Of a stretch of 64,000 bases of DNA, positions 17,165 to 26,500 are shown in pieces. The translations under genes were made by a program, and so were the position numbers. The stretch lies in the NCBI RefSeq assembly GCF_021295395.1, contig NZ_JAIWOU010000002.1, positions 1 to 64,000 of the forward strand, in the 5' to 3' direction. Position 1 is the first letter of the stretch. Every line of letters starts with the position of its first letter. Origin of the DNA: Komagataeibacter sp. FNDCR2 (GTDB taxonomy: Bacteria; Pseudomonadota; Alphaproteobacteria; Acetobacterales; Acetobacteraceae). The notes beneath the pieces are model-generated. The model was not told the DNA's origin. It did not search any database and saw only the letters and a program-made list of their open reading frames with translations.

Positions 17165-18340
17165 TCAGTGTCGGGGGGCAGGTTCAGCGGCATTGTCGAG
17201 CATCACCTGAATCTGATAACCACCAGTCGGACTGTTCCTGGATCCCGTCTGTGCGGTTGAGGTCACGACATGCGACATCTGCGTGACGTGGAGGCCACGA
17301 AAGTCGTTCCACGGAATCGCCTGTGGATCGCTCCGCCAGGTAAAACTCGCAGCCAGCATCGGAACAGGACCACCTGCCGCCCTGCGGACGGTGTCGTTGG
17401 AAGCTTTGCCTATTGCTGGTGTTTCGCCTGCCTTCTGGATGAAAGCGAGAAACTGACGCTCATCAAGTGAAGGTGGGGGTAGCGTCGGATCGGCAGCAGG
17501 AACATCGAGAAGAATATGGGTGACTACCGTATTGCCGCTGTCCTGTATCTCACCTGCGGGAGCAGGCGCGAGCGTGCCGCCACTGCGCTGCCATGTAACG
17601 GCCAGATTGTGGTCAATGCAGTCCCAGTGCCCAAGTGTCCAGCCGTTGACAAAAACCTGAAATGATCGTGCCGCGCGTATGCAAGTTCTTATCCAGTCGC
17701 CAGGGGCGACCGGCGGTGGCGGCTTGAAGGGGCGGGTAGTCTGGTTCAGGGTTTTCTGCGCGGCGAGACGCAATGCCTCCAGGCGGTGCTGTTCTATGAC
17801 GCGTGTGGCCTGTACGACGACAAGGACGGACGCACAGATGATTGATGCTCCGATATAGTAAGAACGCAGTGATATCGATCGCAGAACGACCTGTGTCGGC
17901 GGCAATACTTTCTGAAGAGCGGCAAACTCATCTTCTGAAAGGATATCTTCGCGGGTGAATGTGTGTCCCGCGAAAGATGTTTTTATCGCGTCGATTTCGT
18001 CAGTCGTGTAGATCCCATCCGAGCCGAGGAGCGGAATTCCCATATCGTCGGTGGCGATCAGCCAATGCTGGTCAGGTCCTACTTCGTACTGGCCAAAATA
18101 TTGCGCGCCGAAATGGTCTGCAACCGACAGGAGCAGGCTGTCCGGAGTTATCTTTTCGCCCCTCTGGTCCAGCTTGAGATACCCGATCCGGTTGGGTAGT
18201 TGGGGCGTGCGGACGAAATGTGTCATCCCCATCTCAACGGCATCATGACGGATGCTCCAGAAAGATGGCTTGCGCGAATATTGTTTCCATCGCAGATCGC
18301 CGCACCAGACCCGAGCCCCATCCTTTATGAAAAATCCCAT
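17165..18340 (-). CDS. pilO: PilO-like pilus biogenesis protein
   Basis: A 391-residue bitopic protein: a cytoplasmic N-terminal domain of about 160 residues, one membrane span (YYIGASIICASVLVVVQAT, near residues 161-179), a coiled/Pro-rich stalk, then a periplasmic domain. This layout and its position next to pilP and pilQ fit IncI PilO, an inner-membrane component of the thin-pilus machine. The order here is pilP then pilO, whereas R64 has pilO then pilP. Confidence 0.75.
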   Translation of the reverse strand: MGFFIKDGARVWCGDLRWKQYSRKPSFWSIRHDAVEMGMTHFVRTPQLPNRIGYLKLDQRGEKITPDSLLLSVADHFGAQYFGQYEVGPDQHWLIATDDMGIPLLGSDGIYTTDEIDAIKTSFAGHTFTREDILSEDEFAALQKVLPPTQVVLRSISLRSYYIGASIICASVLVVVQATRVIEQHRLEALRLAAQKTLNQTTRPFKPPPPVAPGDWIRTCIRAARSFQVFVNGWTLGHWDCIDHNLAVTWQRSGGTLAPAPAGEIQDSGNTVVTHILLDVPAADPTLPPPSLDERQFLAFIQKAGETPAIGKASNDTVRRAAGGPVPMLAASFTWRSDPQAIPWNDFRGLHVTQMSHVVTSTAQTGSRNSPTGGYQIQVMLDNAAEPAPRH

Positions 18341-18347
18341 GGAGCCC

Positions 18348-19043
18348 TCACTGTGCTGCCGTTGCAGGCGGCGAAACGGGAGGTCCCGTCATTTTTTTTG
18401 CGGTAGCCATGGTAGGCGGGGGCGGAACTGGCACCTTACCGCTCGCCGAACGTAATGGGCGGATTATATTGTTGTTTTCTGTATAAACACCTGACTGGGC
18501 TACGATAGCGATAGTGGATCCGTCGGGAAGTGTTGTTCCGCGCTTCACCTCCATTGAGCTGCCATCGGGAAACATGAGGATGGCTGTGTAGGTCGATCCG
18601 TCCCACATGATGCCGTCGACAACCGGGAGGGGGGGTGATTGCATTACGGGAGTGGCAGGCGTGGATAATGGCGCTGTCTCGGAATGGGCTGCTGTCTTTT
18701 CTTCGCGATGGGGAGGCAACGGCGGTGGACTGGGTTGCGGGGTCACTATGACGGGAGAAGCCGGGGAGGAATAGGCTCGCAAAGGATTTTCAGGTTTGTC
18801 CGGCTTGCCGGCGGCCCGCCTGTTTGCGTCCTCTATTTTTGCGGCGGCTTCTGCAATTGCTGTATCCTGTTGCAGGGTCATGATGCAGGAATTGTTGGCG
18901 TCGATCTGGTCCTGAGTCATCACGCCACCAATCGGTGACTCCGCGAGGTGTGAGGCGCAGACAGGCAGCGGAATGGCAGAAGACGCAACCGCCGCGCCAG
19001 GAAAAACTGCCGCGCAGCAGGCGGCGAGCAGTAACAGCTTCAT
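18348..19043 (-). CDS. pilP: PilP-like pilus biogenesis protein
   Basis: A 231-residue exported protein with signal peptide MKLLLLAACCAAVFPGAAVA, a Pro/Ser/Thr-rich middle and a small beta domain containing LMFPDGSSMEVKRGTTLPDG, the PilP signature. It is expected to link PilN secretin and inner-membrane PilO in the periplasm. The ATG overlaps the pilN stop (ATGA). Because pilN upstream is interrupted by an IS, its expression may depend on read-through from the element. Confidence 0.75.
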   Translation of the reverse strand: MKLLLLAACCAAVFPGAAVASSAIPLPVCASHLAESPIGGVMTQDQIDANNSCIMTLQQDTAIAEAAAKIEDANRRAAGKPDKPENPLRAYSSPASPVIVTPQPSPPPLPPHREEKTAAHSETAPLSTPATPVMQSPPLPVVDGIMWDGSTYTAILMFPDGSSMEVKRGTTLPDGSTIAIVAQSGVYTENNNIIRPLRSASGKVPVPPPPTMATAKKMTGPPVSPPATAAQ

Positions 19044-19427
19044 AGCGTGTGCGCCTCCACGGTTACGACCACGTGGGTTTTCTCGACCACGGCGTCGCCA
19101 CCGCCGCCCAGAAGCCAGTTCAGGGCGGAACCGACACCGTTACGGGTGCGCTGGGTGGCGTCATCGACGTAGCCACTGAGGACAAGGGTGGAATTGTTCT
19201 GGAGCGTTACCGTGTCATCGAGCGACGTGCTGGACGTCTTGGGGGCCTGGATCGACGATCCGTTGCTGTTGATCGTGGTGATTGAAAGGAGCGTCTGCAG
19301 GAGGAAATTGACATGCAGCAGGATGCGGTTGTCGATGATCTTGGGTGTTACCGATCCCATGAAGCCCGACATGACGACACCGGGAGAGAGCGAGCTGGAT
19401 GAGCCGGCATTGGTCGCCAGCATGGAG

Positions 19428-19435
19428 GTTGCGTT
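19428..19435. repeat. Left copy of the 8-bp target site duplication
   Basis: GTTGCGTT directly abuts the left IS6 terminal repeat and is repeated exactly at the other end of the element. Confidence 0.95.
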
Positions 19436-20270
19436 GGCTCTGTTGCAAAGTTAGGAATGGGTTGGATCGGGCCTGATTCCCAAGGTTTTCAGGCTGTGTA
19501 AATCCCGAACTGCCTTTCGATCAGACGCACTTCTCCCATGATGCCTTTTTCCTGTTGCCAGGGTTTGGCCTGCCCTTTTTTCAAGGCCCGCATGACCTCG
19601 AAGCCCCTGATGGTCGCATAGGCCGTCTTCAGGGTCTTGAATCCGCGAACAGGCCGGATCAGCTGCTTCAGCTTGCCATGATCGGCCTCGATCACGTTGT
19701 TCAGATACTTCACCTGGCGGTGTTTCACCGTATCCGTCAGCTTGCCGTCCTTTTTGAGCTCGCCGATCGCAATCCCATAGGTCGGGGCCCTGTCCGTGTT
19801 GATCGTCTCGGGCTTCTCCCAGTCCTTCAGACCGTTCACCGCCTTGCCCAGGAAGCGTTGGGCCGCCTTCGCGTTTCGGGTTGGCGACAGATAGAAATCA
19901 ATCGTATCCCCATCCTTGTCGACCGCCCGATATAGATACGTCCAACGCCCCTTCACCTTGATATACGTCTCATCCACCCGCCAGTTGCGGGAGAAGCCCG
20001 GGCGTTTCCAGTACCAGCGTAGGCGCTTTTCCATTTCGGGCGCATAGCGCTGCACCCATCGGTAGATCGTGGAATGATCCACGCTCACACCGCGCTCGGC
20101 CAGCATGGTTTCAAGGTCGCGATAGCTGATCCCGTAGCGGCAATACCACCGAACCGCCCACAGGATCACAGCTCCACCAAAATGCCGACCCTTGAAATCG
20201 TTCATCCACAACGCCCCGCCTCAAAACTGACCGCGGTTTCCAACAGGCACGCCAACTTTGCAACAGAGCC
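19436..20270. mobile_element. Complete IS6-family insertion sequence
   Basis: An 835-base element. It begins GGCTCTGTTGCAAAGTT and ends with the inverse AACTTTGCAACAGAGCC, a 17-base perfect terminal repeat of IS6/IS26 type. It carries one intact transposase and is flanked by 8-bp direct repeats. It points in the same direction as the pil-dot transcript. IS6 elements move by replicative cointegration, so this copy could also fuse replicons or mobilise neighbouring DNA. Confidence 0.95.
19489..20205 (-). CDS. IS6-family transposase
   Basis: 238 residues from ATG 20205 (MNDFKGRHFGGAV); a TTG six bases upstream is less likely. An N-terminal helix-turn-helix (YRDLETMLAERGVSVDHSTI) is followed by the DDE catalytic triad: Asp in NWRVDETYIKVKG, Asp in INTDRAPTYG, Glu in NVIEADHGKLK. 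The frame is intact and full length, so the element is likely active. Confidence 0.95.
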   Translation of the reverse strand: MNDFKGRHFGGAVILWAVRWYCRYGISYRDLETMLAERGVSVDHSTIYRWVQRYAPEMEKRLRWYWKRPGFSRNWRVDETYIKVKGRWTYLYRAVDKDGDTIDFYLSPTRNAKAAQRFLGKAVNGLKDWEKPETINTDRAPTYGIAIGELKKDGKLTDTVKHRQVKYLNNVIEADHGKLKQLIRPVRGFKTLKTAYATIRGFEVMRALKKGQAKPWQQEKGIMGEVRLIERQFGIYTA

Positions 20271-20278
20271 GTTGCGTT
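20271..20278. repeat. Right copy of the 8-bp target site duplication
   Basis: GTTGCGTT, identical to 19428-19435, directly after the right terminal repeat of the IS6 element. Confidence 0.95.
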
Positions 20279-20814
20279 TTCGAGGTATGTCGTATTGATC
20301 CCGTTCTGGAAGGGGGCCACGCTACCATTGGTCGTGACGGCGGACCGGTCATACTGCTCGGTGACGTTGCCGATGCGCTGGAGCGCCTGGACGACGACTT
20401 TCGATCCCGAGAAAAGCCCGCCTGTTCCCTTGCCGGTGCTGAGGATCGAAGCCCCGAAGGAGAACGGGGTGTCGGTTGTCTGCAGCGCGGGAATGGCGGC
20501 CGGGGTCGAGGTCAGGCCGACCAGCCCGCCATGGGAGGTAAAGGACATCTGCGGGCTGAAGCCGTAATTGCTCTCGCGCGAGACCTTGACCGTGTAGACA
20601 TGAACCTCGATTGCCACCTGCTTGAGCATGTTGTCACTGAGTGCGCGCACCCAGTCATCGACACGCGCGACCTGGTCAGGAGTGCCGGTCACGGTCAGTG
20701 TGCCAAGCCCGTCATCGGCGACAACCTGCGCGCCGTTCGAGACGGTCTGCGCCGTTTTTTCGAGGTTCTTCCAGCGGTCGGTCTCGCTTTGCGAATAAAT
20801 GGACCCCATTCCCA

Positions 20815-20945
20815 TGGACTGACCCGACGAGCCGCCACTGCCGCCCATGCCACCGCCCATTCCGCCCGAGCTCATGCCGCCACTCATTCCACCGCCCATG
20901 CCTCCACCCATGCCACCCATACCGCTGGACGAGCCGTTGCCGCCG
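20815..20945 (-). repeat. Low-complexity Gly/Met/Ser-coding tract within pilN
   Basis: Tandem CCGCCCATG-like triplets encode runs of G-M-G-G about 220-265 residues into PilN, between the N-domains and the rest of the secretin. It probably forms a flexible loop. The repetition makes it prone to length change. Confidence 0.7.
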
Positions 20946-21609
20946 CCCGTGTAGGCGATGATGGAATTGTTGGAGGTGGTCTTGCCTGCGAAGGCGGGAA
21001 TCGGGAATGTCTTCGTCTGGTAGCGGAAGAACTCGATATGATCGTCTACCCAGCGCTGCGATATGCCAAAGCGGGTCGCGATCGTCTGGAACAGGCCTTC
21101 ACGGGTGCCGTGATAGTCGAACCACGTGCCGACATGGCTCCACGTGGTCTCGGGATTTCTGGACGAACCGCCGCTCCGGCGTGGTGTCATGCCCGTAGCC
21201 GTGGCACCTGGCGGCGGCGGAAGGGTCGTGCCGTTGAATGAAACCGGCGTTGTGGCGGGCGCGCTGTCCGCGTCATTTCCGGTGTCGTAATCGTCAGCGT
21301 CCGGGGCGACCTTTACGGGGATGGTTGTGACGCGGCTTGCCGCCATTACGATATCCCGCAGGGACATGGGGCGCGCGAATGTCAGGCCCGCCGGGCGCAA
21401 CAAGGTGTCGGGGACCGGGTCCACTTCCCGGATGCTGTCCCCCAGTAGCCACGGCCTGTCACTGAATGTCACGACAGGCTGGTCGGGGACATGATTCTCC
21501 TGTGCGAATTTCTGGATGGAATCTTCGGCGTGATGCGCCCGCCTGAAATCGGTGCATCCCGCCAGCAGGGCAAGAAGGGCGCAGGAGCCGGCAAGGGTAA
21601 GGAAAGGTT

Positions 21610-22401
21610 TCAACGGCTGTCTCCGCCGGGAGAAGTGACGACAAGCATCCGGTTCGACGGATGGAAATCGGCATGGATGGATTTGCCTTCGTCGGCGATG
21701 GTACGCACCACATCGCCCATGATCTTGACGAAATCGCCGGAGAACGAGGTCATCGCGGGAACCGTCCAGTTCAGGGAATGCGGCCAGATGACCTTCCATC
21801 CGGCACGATCACCCCATGCGATCATCTGGTCGCGGATGGGCTGTCCTTCGACGAGAGACCAGATTTCGACAGGCGGCGGCGTGGCGACGCCGGGTGTCGT
21901 GGCCGGAAGAACGGGTATTCCGGCCGGACCGGTTCTGGGAATGCGGAGCGTAAGGGCAGAGCCGGCGCGCAGCGTGCAGCTTCCAACCCGCTGGAGTGCG
22001 CCATCCCCGTCATGTCCGTACAGACACGTTGCATCCGCATCATCGACATCGAGTTCCAGCAGCAGGTTCTGTCCGACCGGGGAGACGGCATAACGCACGT
22101 CATGGGCGCCCGGATAGCGCATCCCGTCGGGCGACAGCGCGAACCCGCGTTCACGCAGCGTATCGCTCAGCAGGATCGCGGCGTGGCTGGTGTCTGCCCC
22201 CGAATACGGCAGAAGCCTGATCGTGGACTGGCGTGCATCCATGCTGTTCGCCAGAATATCGGCAATAAAGACGGTCAGGGCGGAAGTATCGCGGAAGGTC
22301 GCCCCGGAAATATGGGAGGTCGTGTCGGGCGCCTGTCCGGCGCAGCCGCTGAGTGCTGCGACAACGGACAGGCTGGCGACATGATGGCGCAGGCGCATCA
22401 C
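21610..22401 (-). CDS. pilL: PilL-like pilus lipoprotein with TcpQ-type domain
   Basis: 263 residues. A lipoprotein leader ends in ALSGC (lipobox). The C-terminal domain (about 180-260; EIWSLVEGQPIRDQMIAWGD, then AGWKVIWPHSLNW) is the toxin co-regulated pilus Q/PilL type that assists secretin assembly. GTG 22401 overlaps the previous stop (GTGA); ATG 22398 is the next codon and equally possible. Its stop overlaps the pilN TTG. Confidence 0.8.
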   Translation of the reverse strand: MMRLRHHVASLSVVAALSGCAGQAPDTTSHISGATFRDTSALTVFIADILANSMDARQSTIRLLPYSGADTSHAAILLSDTLRERGFALSPDGMRYPGAHDVRYAVSPVGQNLLLELDVDDADATCLYGHDGDGALQRVGSCTLRAGSALTLRIPRTGPAGIPVLPATTPGVATPPPVEIWSLVEGQPIRDQMIAWGDRAGWKVIWPHSLNWTVPAMTSFSGDFVKIMGDVVRTIADEGKSIHADFHPSNRMLVVTSPGGDSR

Positions 22402-23372
22402 TGCTTTCCTTCATGGGCTATACGGATTGTGGGGGAACCTGCCTCCTTGCCGATGAGCAGGGCCTCATCGACGGGCTGGTTGATGACGTAGGAATCTCCC
22501 GTCGTCTCGAAATCCTGCGTGCTCGAAGCCTGCGGGGAGACGATGACCAGGCGGGGAGCCGCATTGATGCCCCCCGGCGGGAACTGGATGTAGGTGCGGC
22601 CGCCGTCGCGGTACACGCGCATCGGTTTCCATGAAGGCTCCGCACCGCTCATACGGTAGGAGAAGTCTGGCGGCGACCGGTCCTGTGTCCTCGATGACGT
22701 GGAAGTCGAGGGCTCGGACTGTGAAACCGGATCTCCCGGGCCGTAGGCGAACGCCACCGAGTTCATGCTCGGCGCGTGTGGCGCAAGGCGCAGGATGTAT
22801 GACCGACGATTGGTGACAAGCCGCAGCACGGCGTCCTGGGCACCCGGTGTCACGGAGAGGGCGACGGCCCATCCCGCATGAATGCCTCTGGTGCCGCGCA
22901 CCACGTCGGCGCGCCATCCTGTGCCCCCTGTCAGCACCGCCATGTCCTGCGATGTGGTCTCGCCCGACTGTAGCCGGACGAGGCATAGATCACCGGGATT
23001 GCAGGTGATGAGCGGGGAGCCGTCCGCATAGGCGAACCATACGACGCCGCCCTTGCCACGGATGGCCACAGGCTCCGCGTGTGGCCCCTGCGGGGACGGC
23101 GTCCGGGCAGGCCGGGATACCGGCGCCGCAGATGCCGCCGCTTTTGCCAGCGCGGCCTCCACCGCCCCGGGAGGGACTGCAACCGGCGCAGGCCGGTCCA
23201 GCCGTTCATTCAGGCTGCTCATGAAGCTGTGGACGCGATCAACGCTATGCTGAAGCGCCAGTTCAGGGGAGGGCAGCGCCGGCGTGGTCACGTCAACAGG
23301 CGTGGTGTCCGCGTGCGCGCCGCACCCGGTCAGGATGGGCAGCACCGCCAGAAGGAGATGGTTTCGTTTCAT
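22398..23372 (-). CDS. VirB9/TrbG-like lipoprotein at the tra-pil junction
   Basis: A 324-residue lipoprotein (leader ending ILTGC). The body resembles VirB9/TrbG of type IVA systems. The N-domain has SPLITCNPGDLCLVRLQSGE, then WAVALSVTPG and LRLVTNRRSYILRLAPH. The C-domain has PMRVYRDGGRTYIQFPPG and SYVINQPVDEALLIG. VirB9 forms the outer-membrane O-layer with VirB10 in type IVA machines, but this cluster is type IVB and also has DotH, DotC and DotD. It may be an accessory outer-membrane element of the channel or pilus. ATG overlaps the dotO stop. A repeated element lies 18 bases upstream. Confidence 0.75.
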   Translation of the reverse strand: MKRNHLLLAVLPILTGCGAHADTTPVDVTTPALPSPELALQHSVDRVHSFMSSLNERLDRPAPVAVPPGAVEAALAKAAASAAPVSRPARTPSPQGPHAEPVAIRGKGGVVWFAYADGSPLITCNPGDLCLVRLQSGETTSQDMAVLTGGTGWRADVVRGTRGIHAGWAVALSVTPGAQDAVLRLVTNRRSYILRLAPHAPSMNSVAFAYGPGDPVSQSEPSTSTSSRTQDRSPPDFSYRMSGAEPSWKPMRVYRDGGRTYIQFPPGGINAAPRLVIVSPQASSTQDFETTGDSYVINQPVDEALLIGKEAGSPTIRIAHEGKQ

Positions 23373-26300
23373 GGGGACAGTATCGTGGGGTCCGTTGTGG
23401 GTCCGGACGTGTCCACCGAACTTTCCTGGCGGATGACGGTGCCGAGCCCCGTTCCGTTGATGATTTCATCGGCCAGTTCACTTACGACACCCCCCATCGC
23501 CACGGACCCGGTTTCTCCCTGGCGGGTCCGGGCCTGCTTCCGTCGCTCGATTTCCGTCAGCGCCGTGCCGCGCGAGAAGACCTGCGCCAGTCTCCGGCGG
23601 GCTTCCGTCGTGCCCAGTGCGTCATAGACCCGGCGGCGCAGGGCCGTATCTTCGGGAGTTGTGGAAAGAGCCCACAGTTCGATCGGTCCCATGAGGTTCA
23701 GGACATGAAGCTCGTACCACTCGCCATTGACGAGGATCTGGAGGATTAGTGGCGATCCGGCCCCATCCTGTCGCGGGCCAGTGAGGCCGGTTTCGAGTAT
23801 CTGGTGACCCGCAGTGGTCAGTCGGAATGTCTCGGCAATTTCCTTTGCTTCGTCGGGATTGGCCGCGCCAAGGATGAAGCGTCCGGTGGAATGCTGGATG
23901 AGATAGGTGCCGAGATCCGCGAGTTTCTGGCTGGCAAGCCCGATCTTTACGTTGAGCTTGGCTGCGCGGCGGGCAGCTTCTTCGAACTGGCGCTGGATAA
24001 GTGGCGCGCCCGCCGTGCGCTGGAACTCGTCGCAGCCGATGCGTTTGAAGGATTCACGGAACTCGCGAAACCGTCGCTCGTGGTGGGGGCGCACATGGGC
24101 CGGGACGTTGTTGGCTTCGTCGGGGTCGAGGAAGAAGTTCCGGGCCATGATCTGGAAGCCGAGCAGGAACATGAGTTCCGTCTGGCGCTGTGACTCGCCG
24201 GGCCCTTCGGGTGCGACACGGGCAATGTCCATCACGATGATGCGCGCGTCGCCAAGGTCCAGTCTGGTTGGACGGTTCAGGGTGGGATAACGGCTGATGA
24301 AGGCGCTGATGTAGCGGCGGAAGATGTCGATCGTGTTTTCCTGGCCGCCTGTCGGGTTAGGCTTTTCAAACGGAATCCTGACCCGGTCTTCCCGTATGGC
24401 ATCCAGCATGTCCTCGATGACGGGGACCGCCTGCTGGGTCGCGAAGTGCGCAAACCGCGTGTCTCCGGCCTGCGCGAAGGCGTCGGCGATTTCCCACCAC
24501 GTAGCATGTTGCGCGACTTCTATGCGCAATGCGGCAAGGCGGGTGTCGATTGTCGGGTTCGTGCCTGCCCGGTAAGGTTTGGGGCGGACCGATGGCCCGT
24601 GATCGGAGTAGAGTTCATACACGCAGGTGATCACTGCCGAGATCAACTGGTTCATACTCTCGAATGCGTTGCCATCCAGCGGGGAGCAGACCAGCGAGAG
24701 GAAGTTTTCAAGAAACGTGCGGTGATAGCTCAGGGGTTTGCGACAGCACGCCTCGGTGTCGAATATGTTGTAGGCATGTTCGGCGATGAGCTGAAAGGGC
24801 ACATGCACTGCAAGATGCCGGTCCTCGGGGCGCAGGCCGTTGGTCACCATGTCGACAAAGCCGCCGGTGGAATCCCCGATGTCGAGCTTGCCGATCATGG
24901 GGATGCGCGGTCCTTCATCGCTCATGCTCGCGTTGCTGAGCAGGGTTCCGAGGAGCAGGGCGTTGTCGAGGACCGACTTGCCGCGTCGCGACGGACCAAC
25001 AAACAGGTCAAGCACGGCGCCCCGTCCGGCGCCCGACGGATCATAGAAGACGATCTTTCCGTCCGCCGCGCGGAACATGACCGCGCCGTCGCGCCATGGC
25101 GCGGCCTGGCGCGCCCATGGCATCAGCGTCAGGGCTTCGGTCAGGGGGGCGGCGGTCGGTGGCGCGGTCGATGCGATGGCGAGACCTGGCGCCGAGGACA
25201 TGACACCGGCGAGCGGGTCACCACATACGCGCGTGGCGCTGGCGCCACCCCATGCGCCAATGGCCTGCTGCAGGCGGGACGCACGGATCGCGAGGCGTTC
25301 CTCATCTCCCATGCTGGCCCGGGTCGCAAATGAGACCCGGAATTTGGTGATCGCCTCATCCTGGCGTGCCCGGATGGCGTCGAGTTCCTGAAAGGCCATA
25401 TGGATGGCCCTGTTGGTCCCGAACTTGAGGAAGGTGGCGATGGCGGCCTTCCAGCTCAAGTAGCCGGGGCGTGCGCCTTCTATCAGCGCGCCCATGCGCC
25501 AGGGCATCCTGCGCTGCGCCATACGGGCTGCAAGCTCGGTAAATGGCGCAAGCGCCTGTGCATCCGGCGCGCGGGTCATGTCCACGGGCGTCCAGTCATT
25601 CACCCCGAGACGCGCCCAGGAAAATCCCGGCGTATAGGCGTCGTCCATGAAGACCTGTTCACGCAGTGGTGGCCAGAGCATGTCCGAAATGTCGGGCGGC
25701 GGGTCTTCGTCGGGGATATGCTGGGGCGGGCGGTCCAGTGGCGTGGAAGGCGTCCAGTCCGCTCCCGCGGTCTCCGGATAGACCTCCTCGCGAATGGCCC
25801 GCAGGCCATCACGCGGTGCGAGTTCTTCCACCATGACATCGCGCTTGGCCATCGCCTCCAGGACGCGTGCGACGAACGCGGTATGGATGGTCGCCAGCTC
25901 CGGGCAGGAGAGAAAGGGATTCTGTGCATCGCCGATCGGGGGAATGCCAGCCCTGTCGCGTCTGCGTCGCTGCGCGATGAGCTTCTGCTCGGGGCGGGAA
26001 AGGCGACCGGGACGGGTCCATACCACAAGCCATATCCGGTCCTCGCGCATGTAAGGCGTCAGGACACGGGCGCGCTCGGTGAACACATCCTCGAAGCCCG
26101 CATTCAGGGCGCGTGCTATGGCGCGCCGGTCGGTAAGGTTCCGTTCGACAATGTCGCGGACCGCGTCGGGATCGGCGGAGTAGCAGAACTGCAGGGCGTG
26201 TCCGGGCTCAGCGAACAGGCTGGCCAGTTCGTCACGAAGGGCTCTTGCGGCCGCAACGATATCCTGTTTTGTCGCAAGCCTGCGCAGGCCACCGATGCGC

Positions 26301-26500
26301 AGGACGGTAGCGTAATCGCCGCCGAATGTTATGAGGCCGCTGGCGTCGCATGTCGCAAGGTCGCAGAATGAAGTAATTTCGCGGCGGAATGCCCTGGATG
26401 CGGCACTCAGGGCACGAAGTATGGCGTTTGTCGGGCTGAATGCGCGACGTAGCGGCACACGCCTGTGGACGGTTTCCGGTTTTTGCCGTCGCGTTTTCAT
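23369..26500 (-). CDS. dotO: DotO/IcmB (IncI TraU) VirB4-like ATPase
   Basis: 1043 residues from ATG 26500, which overlaps the icmJ stop as ATGA; the longer frame to 26560 adds an unlikely 20 residues. Walker A is VGPSRRGKS (about 501-509), and the RIIVMDIARV segment is the probable Walker B. A VirB4-class ATPase of the type IVB inner-membrane complex that works with DotB. Its order after icmJ is that of Legionella icmJ-icmB. Length fits DotO (about 1009). Confidence 0.9.
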   Translation of the reverse strand: MKTRRQKPETVHRRVPLRRAFSPTNAILRALSAASRAFRREITSFCDLATCDASGLITFGGDYATVLRIGGLRRLATKQDIVAAARALRDELASLFAEPGHALQFCYSADPDAVRDIVERNLTDRRAIARALNAGFEDVFTERARVLTPYMREDRIWLVVWTRPGRLSRPEQKLIAQRRRRDRAGIPPIGDAQNPFLSCPELATIHTAFVARVLEAMAKRDVMVEELAPRDGLRAIREEVYPETAGADWTPSTPLDRPPQHIPDEDPPPDISDMLWPPLREQVFMDDAYTPGFSWARLGVNDWTPVDMTRAPDAQALAPFTELAARMAQRRMPWRMGALIEGARPGYLSWKAAIATFLKFGTNRAIHMAFQELDAIRARQDEAITKFRVSFATRASMGDEERLAIRASRLQQAIGAWGGASATRVCGDPLAGVMSSAPGLAIASTAPPTAAPLTEALTLMPWARQAAPWRDGAVMFRAADGKIVFYDPSGAGRGAVLDLFVGPSRRGKSVLDNALLLGTLLSNASMSDEGPRIPMIGKLDIGDSTGGFVDMVTNGLRPEDRHLAVHVPFQLIAEHAYNIFDTEACCRKPLSYHRTFLENFLSLVCSPLDGNAFESMNQLISAVITCVYELYSDHGPSVRPKPYRAGTNPTIDTRLAALRIEVAQHATWWEIADAFAQAGDTRFAHFATQQAVPVIEDMLDAIREDRVRIPFEKPNPTGGQENTIDIFRRYISAFISRYPTLNRPTRLDLGDARIIVMDIARVAPEGPGESQRQTELMFLLGFQIMARNFFLDPDEANNVPAHVRPHHERRFREFRESFKRIGCDEFQRTAGAPLIQRQFEEAARRAAKLNVKIGLASQKLADLGTYLIQHSTGRFILGAANPDEAKEIAETFRLTTAGHQILETGLTGPRQDGAGSPLILQILVNGEWYELHVLNLMGPIELWALSTTPEDTALRRRVYDALGTTEARRRLAQVFSRGTALTEIERRKQARTRQGETGSVAMGGVVSELADEIINGTGLGTVIRQESSVDTSGPTTDPTILSP
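23391..23408 (-). promoter_or_regulatory. Copy B of the repeated conjugation-cluster element
   Basis: Sense-strand CGTCCGGACCCACAACGG, 15 of 18 bases matching the consensus. It falls in the last codons of dotO and ends 18 bases before the VirB9-like ATG, the first gene of the pil module. Confidence 0.45.

Larger units (their letters stand above)
19040..21613 (-). pseudogene. pilN: PilN outer-membrane secretin, interrupted by an IS6 element
   Basis: The 5' part (21613-20271) encodes a lipoprotein leader (LLALLAGC), N-domains and a Gly/Met-rich loop; the 3' part (19427-19040) encodes the secretin C-terminus (GVVMSGFMGSVTPKIIDNRIL). Removing the IS and one 8-bp duplicate joins them in frame: 1343+388=1731 bases, 576 codons plus stop, the size of R64-type PilN. 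The start is a TTG at 21613 overlapping the pilL stop (TTGA). With the secretin split, a thin pilus should not cross the outer membrane, so liquid mating is predicted to be impaired while the Dot/Icm channel could remain. Confidence 0.9.
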
